Shown here: positions 15,097 through 17,983 of the stretch, piece after piece
How the letters are laid out: the number at the start of each line of letters is the position of its first letter
How positions within the stretch are numbered: position 1 is the stretch's first letter
NCBI GenBank assembly: GCA_019237515.1
Contig: JAFAGX010000688.1
Coordinates: forward strand, 1 to 17,983
Reading direction: 5' to 3'
From: Acidobacteriaceae bacterium
Lineage (GTDB): Bacteria; Acidobacteriota; Terriglobia; Terriglobales; SbA1
DNA: 17,983 nt
Translations under genes and position numbers: made by a program
The notes under the pieces: model-generated
What the model was told of the DNA's origin: nothing
The model's database searches: none
The model's input: only the letters and a program-made list of their open reading frames with translations

Positions 15097-15267
15097 ATGC
15101 TAGATGAAAGAATGACGGAGCTGTGCGCGAAGATTAGTGTCGAGAAAAACCCAAAGAAGCTCATCGAGTTGACCGACGACCTGATCTCTCTGCTCGCGAA
15201 ACATCAGGATGCGATCAAAGCTAATATTAGTTCCCGCTTGAGCAAAGTTGCAGGCGCGGCGAAATAA
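15097..15267 (+). CDS. Mini helical protein, paralogue of the 15476-15670 product
   Basis: 56 residues from ATG 15097, with AAGGGG 7 nt upstream; an in-frame start at 14875 has no such site and would run through the palindrome. The core ELCAKISVEKNPKKLIELTD and DLISLLAKHQDAIK is a helix, an N-P turn and a second helix. It aligns without gaps with ALCEQVAREQDPEKLNQLVE / QLNRILAK in the opposite-strand gene at 15476-15670 (shared LC, E, P-x-KL, L, ILAK/LLAK). No known domain. The size and amphipathic helices suggest a small regulatory or oligomerising protein; that is inference. It converges with the Cys-rich mini-gene, 17 bases apart. Confidence 0.72.
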   Translation: MLDERMTELCAKISVEKNPKKLIELTDDLISLLAKHQDAIKANISSRLSKVAGAAK

Positions 15268-15284
15268 ATTTCACGCAGTAATCT

Positions 15285-15476
15285 TTACGAACCGGAAGGA
15301 ATATCTTGAACTCCTGCGGCTTCGGGGACAAAGAAAACGTGCCCGAGCTGCCGGCATTGGTACGCCAGCACGCTGTGTTGGGAACGATAGCCATCAATCT
15401 GAACCATTATCGTTTGGTTCTGAAAGAGGCGTTGCAGATCGGTTTTCTGGCAGATTGGGCAAACAAGGGTCATCAT
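15285..15476 (-). CDS. Small zinc-ribbon-like protein
   Basis: 63 residues starting MMTLVCPICQ. CPIC (Cys6, Cys9) is paired with YQCRQLGHVFFV (Cys41, His46), a C-x2-C...C-x4-H arrangement that could hold one zinc. Between them is a predicted beta-rich stretch (TIMVQIDGYRSQHSVLAY). The ATG overlaps the TAA stop of the upstream gene by one base (TAATG), a typical translational-coupling junction, so the two form an operon. Function unknown. Its short length is natural for a stand-alone ribbon; it is not an obvious fragment. Confidence 0.7.
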   Translation of the reverse strand: MMTLVCPICQKTDLQRLFQNQTIMVQIDGYRSQHSVLAYQCRQLGHVFFVPEAAGVQDIPSGS

Positions 15477-15670
15477 TACGTGGCGTTTGATTCGGTTGAA
15501 CTTCCTTCCGTGCTTTCGTGCTTTTCCAGTGGCTGGTCCAATTGGTCGACTCCCTTGATCTGCTTTGCTAGTATCCGGTTCAGCTGTTCAACCAATTGGT
15601 TGAGTTTTTCCGGGTCCTGTTCCCGCGCAACTTGTTCGCAAAGCGCCTTCCAATCCTGATCCCCTCTCAT
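15476..15670 (-). CDS. Mini helical protein, paralogue of the 15097-15267 product
   Basis: 64 residues from ATG 15670, preceded by GGGGAG with 6-nt spacing; a TTG 33 bases upstream has no site. WKALCEQVAREQDPEKL and NQLVEQLNRILAKQI form two helices around a D-P turn, followed by a polar, Ser/Glu-rich, probably disordered tail (about 44-64). It shares the core of the plus-strand mini-protein. It overlaps the zinc-ribbon-like gene by one base and is probably co-transcribed with it. A TAATAT word 40 bases upstream may be part of a -10 element. I know of no function for this type. Confidence 0.75.
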   Translation of the reverse strand: MRGDQDWKALCEQVAREQDPEKLNQLVEQLNRILAKQIKGVDQLDQPLEKHESTEGSSTESNAT

Positions 15671-15798
15671 AAGGTGCTCCCCAAAGTTCCGTGGCGTAAG
15701 CAAATATTAAGAGCTGCTGGACGGCTGAATCAGTCGTCAAGATGACGTTTCGTCTTTTAGATTGTTGTCGCCAGAGATGGCGTAACTTGGCGTCAGCC

Positions 15799-15813
15799 GG
15801 CGACTGCGTCGCC
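15799..15813. promoter_or_regulatory. Palindromic operator candidate upstream of the Crp-like gene
   Basis: GGCGAC, TGC, GTCGCC: a perfect dyad with 6-bp arms, centred 32 bases before the ATG at 15838. A dimeric HTH regulator could bind here, possibly the product of the gene itself. It does not match the E. coli CRP or FNR consensus. Confidence 0.4.
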
Positions 15814-15837
15814 CGTTAACATTGATTACGAAAGCTT

Positions 15838-16590
15838 ATGCAAGGCTCCGAGCGTCCGAATGAAAATCTTCTCTTAGCTGCTCTTCCGAAAACGGAAAGG
15901 CAACGGCTCGATCCTTTCCTGGAGCCCGTGGAAATGCAGGCTGGGCATCCAATCACCACGCCTGGGGAAACAATCGAGAACCTTTATTTTCCATTCGATG
16001 CGGTTACGTCGACGATCCAGGAGATGAGCGACGGATCGACGATTGAAACGGGTTTGATGGGAATCGAAGGTCTGGCAGGCGTCCAAGTATGGCTGCGCCA
16101 GCGCACTACGATTGCGACAACTTTTGTGCAAGTGCCGGGTAAAGCGCATCGCATGAGCACGGACAATTTCATCCGCGAAGTTCGCGACCGGCAGACACCT
16201 CTGAATGATCTGATCGCCAGCTATGTGCATGCTTTTCTCATTCTTACTTCGCTGACCGCTGCTTGTAATCGCCTTCACTCCGTCGACCAGCGCCTTTGCC
16301 GCTGGCTCATGATGACGTGTGATCGAGCGCAAAGAAGAGAATTCCCGGTTCGCCACGAATTTCTGGCGCAAATGCTTGGCGTGCATCGCCCCACAGTGTC
16401 TACTGCCGCCAATATGCTGCAAAAAGCAGGGTTGATTACGTACCGCTACGGAAAGCTCACGATCCTAGATCCTGAAGGATTGGTCGAGGGTGCCTGTGAA
16501 TGCTACGAACTGATGCAGACTCAGTTCGAAAAAATCTTTGACCAACCCTGGCGAGAACTACGAAGCGGGCGAATCGCCGAACTGAGGTGA
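15838..16590 (+). CDS. Crp/Fnr-family transcriptional regulator
   Basis: 250 residues. The N-terminal beta-roll (about 10-115) resembles a cyclic-nucleotide-binding domain (ENLYFPFDAVTSTI, GLMGIEGLAGV). A long dimerisation helix follows (about 118-165), then a winged helix-turn-helix at about 172-212 (FLAQMLGVHRPTVSTAANMLQKAGLI, then YRYGKLTILD). The phosphate-binding GE-x-A plus R-S/T pattern of cAMP-binding CRP is not seen, and there is no FNR-type Cys cluster, so the effector is unknown. The C-terminal tail (215-250) is acidic/amphipathic. The ATG has a weak GAAAG site. A palindrome directly upstream hints at autoregulation. It is transcribed alone. Confidence 0.9.
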   Translation: MQGSERPNENLLLAALPKTERQRLDPFLEPVEMQAGHPITTPGETIENLYFPFDAVTSTIQEMSDGSTIETGLMGIEGLAGVQVWLRQRTTIATTFVQVPGKAHRMSTDNFIREVRDRQTPLNDLIASYVHAFLILTSLTAACNRLHSVDQRLCRWLMMTCDRAQRREFPVRHEFLAQMLGVHRPTVSTAANMLQKAGLITYRYGKLTILDPEGLVEGACECYELMQTQFEKIFDQPWRELRSGRIAELR

Positions 16591-16715
16591 ACGGTTCGGA
16601 TGTGGGCGGGTGCGGCAGGCCGATGAGCTTTGTGAAACACCCTGATTCTGATCCATTCTTCGTTGTACATCGGGGCCCTTTGTGGTTGGTGAAGTTCTTA
16701 GAACTGTCGCTCCGA

Positions 16716-16743
16716 TTGACATCATCAACTGCGGGCATATAGA
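16716..16743 (+). promoter_or_regulatory. Sigma70-type promoter for the amidohydrolase gene
   Basis: TTGACA (16716-16721), a perfect -35, a 16-nt spacer, then TATAGA (16738-16743). The predicted start near 16750 leaves about 45 nt before ATG 16795. The gap 16591-16794 otherwise shows no gene. Confidence 0.6.
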
Positions 16744-16794
16744 TTCCCTTACCATTCCCTCTTTTGCGGGGTCATTTCACACAGGATAGGAACC

Positions 16795-17983
16795 ATGCGG
16801 GCCTTAGGGGCTGCCTTCGCTTTTGTGTACCTCATATCATTTGCTGCCGCGCAGCTATCACCCGACGTTCGCGAATACGTGAAGTTTGACGCGCCAGTTA
16901 TCGTCATCACTCATGCGCGGGTTATTGACGGCACCGGCGCCGCTGCCCGCACTGATCAGACCATCGTCATTCGTGATGGCAAAATCGAATCGGCAGGAGC
17001 GGCGACCATTCCCGCTGATGCCAAAGTGATCGATGCGACCGGCCGTTCAGTAATCCCCGGTCTGATCGACATGCACGGTCACATGTTCTACACGGCAGGG
17101 AATGTTTATCACCCGGATGGCAGCCTTGCGATGGGCGGTATCACGCTCAATGAAATGTTCTATACCTATCCGCGGCTCTATCTGGCCGGTGGGATCACTT
17201 CAGTTCGAACAACCGGGTCCATCGAGCCGTACACCGATCTCAATCTCAAGAAATGGATCGATCGCGGTATGGTGCCCGGCCCCAAGATGGACGTCACCAG
17301 CCCTTACATGGAAGGCGAGGGAACGATGTTCCCGCAGATGCACGAAATCACCAGCCCCGCAGACGCGCAGAAAACAGCTGCGTACTGGGCAGACGAGGGC
17401 GTTACCTCCTTCAAAGCGTACATGAACATCACGCGAGCCGAGCTGAAAGCCGTAATTGATGAAGCCCACCGCCGCGGCCTGAAAGTCACCGGCCATCTGT
17501 GCTCGGTGACCTCTCGTGAGGCGGCCGCGCTTGGAATCGATAATCTTGAGCACGGTCCCATTGCCGTCGATACTGAGTTCGTGCCCAACAAAGTTCCTGA
17601 CAAATGCCCGCCATTTATGGACATGCTGGACGCTCAGGCAAGTGTGGATGTGAACGGCCCTGCCGTGCGGCGGATCACCAGCGATCTGATTCAGCATCAC
17701 GTTGCCGTCACTTCAACGCTTTCCGTCTACGAACTCGATGTTCCGAATCACCTACCGCTGCGCAAAGAAGTCACTGATGCGATGCTGCCCGAATCATTGG
17801 CCGGTTATAAAGCTGCACGAGGACGCGCGAATGGCGATCCACGCTGGCTCATGCGCCTGCAGAAAGAAATGCAGTGGGAGCGAGCGTTCTACAAAGCTGG
17901 AGGAAAACTGCTAGCTGGAAGCGATCCCACCGGAGTGGGCGCGATCCTTGGAGGCGATCTTGCCGGATATGGCATGCAGCGCG
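16795..17983 (+). CDS. Exported metal-dependent amidohydrolase, C-terminally truncated by the window
   Basis: 396 codons open to the right edge from ATG 16795. A signal peptide covers residues 1-19 (ending SFAAA before Gln20), so the enzyme is periplasmic or secreted. All binuclear-metal amidohydrolase ligands are visible: DMHGHM with His94 and His96 after VIPGLID, Lys207 in TSFKAYM (likely carboxylated), His234 in VTGHL, His253 in NLEHG and Asp377 in LAGSDPTG. The leading beta-sandwich (VITHARVIDGTG...VIRDGKIESAG) is typical of imidazolonepropionase/prolidase-like members. The family hydrolyses cyclic or peptide-like amides such as Xaa-Pro dipeptides. The substrate is unassigned. The last part of the barrel and the closing sandwich are outside the window. 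It has its own promoter. Confidence 0.92.
   Translation, partial: MRALGAAFAFVYLISFAAAQLSPDVREYVKFDAPVIVITHARVIDGTGAAARTDQTIVIRDGKIESAGAATIPADAKVIDATGRSVIPGLIDMHGHMFYTAGNVYHPDGSLAMGGITLNEMFYTYPRLYLAGGITSVRTTGSIEPYTDLNLKKWIDRGMVPGPKMDVTSPYMEGEGTMFPQMHEITSPADAQKTAAYWADEGVTSFKAYMNITRAELKAVIDEAHRRGLKVTGHLCSVTSREAAALGIDNLEHGPIAVDTEFVPNKVPDKCPPFMDMLDAQASVDVNGPAVRRITSDLIQHHVAVTSTLSVYELDVPNHLPLRKEVTDAMLPESLAGYKAARGRANGDPRWLMRLQKEMQWERAFYKAGGKLLAGSDPTGVGAILGGDLAGYGMQR

Overview
The window looks like a chromosomal stretch from an Acidobacteriota bacterium (Terriglobia or Koribacter-like). The main evidence is three proteins with the conserved ends of the 'VWFA-related Acidobacterial domain' family, a very large Tat-exported CRTAC1/UnbV-type protein with TPRs, a repetitive Ig-like lipoprotein, a DUF3052 protein and several tiny acidobacterial-type ORFs. 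Base composition is moderately GC-rich. I see no tRNA, rRNA, CRISPR array, transposase, integrase or phage gene. The taxonomy is inferred from protein families, not measured.

Layout. 1-1112 (minus): 5' part of an Ig-like-repeat lipoprotein that runs off the left edge, with an apparent frameshift in an 8-base homopolymer. 1483-1827 (plus): small VOC-fold protein. 1867-2787 (minus): site-2-protease-like M50 peptidase with two C-terminal zinc ribbons. 2788-3053: divergent intergenic region with a tandem octamer array and an 18-bp palindrome. 3054-3218 (plus): orphan Flp pilin. 3307-3846 (minus): CYTH protein. 3928-4675 (plus): possible mini membrane peptide, then an isochorismatase/nicotinamidase-like hydrolase. 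4771-8619 (plus): exported FG-GAP + UnbV + thioredoxin-like + TPR protein, most likely initiated at a CTG. 8675-12835: three VWFA-related proteins (minus, plus, minus) with a DUF3052 gene between the second and third. 12893-14494 (minus): polytopic GT-C-like membrane protein. 14708-15670: four very small ORFs, two of them apparent paralogues and two Cys-rich. 15838-16590 (plus): Crp/Fnr-type regulator. 16795 to the right edge (plus): exported metal-dependent amidohydrolase, truncated by the window.

How the genes may work together. Much of the content is envelope or secreted: lipoprotein, pilin, Tat-exported beta-propeller/TPR protein, three exported VWA-like proteins, membrane glycosyltransferase-like protein and exported amidohydrolase. 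Strand switches are frequent, so there is no single long operon. The nearest to operons are 15670-15285 (one-base TAATG overlap) and the minus-strand run 14494-11209. Nothing here is a clearly new defence or mobile system. The points most worth checking are the homopolymer frameshift, the non-canonical CTG start supported by promoter, Shine-Dalgarno and Tat motif, the mixed intact and degenerate MIDAS sites in neighbouring VWFA paralogues, and the cluster of uncharacterised mini-proteins.

Two genes cut by the window edges (1-1112 minus, 16795-17983 plus) were found by direct translation. Several starts were moved from the longest possible ORF to a start supported by a Shine-Dalgarno or by family expectation.
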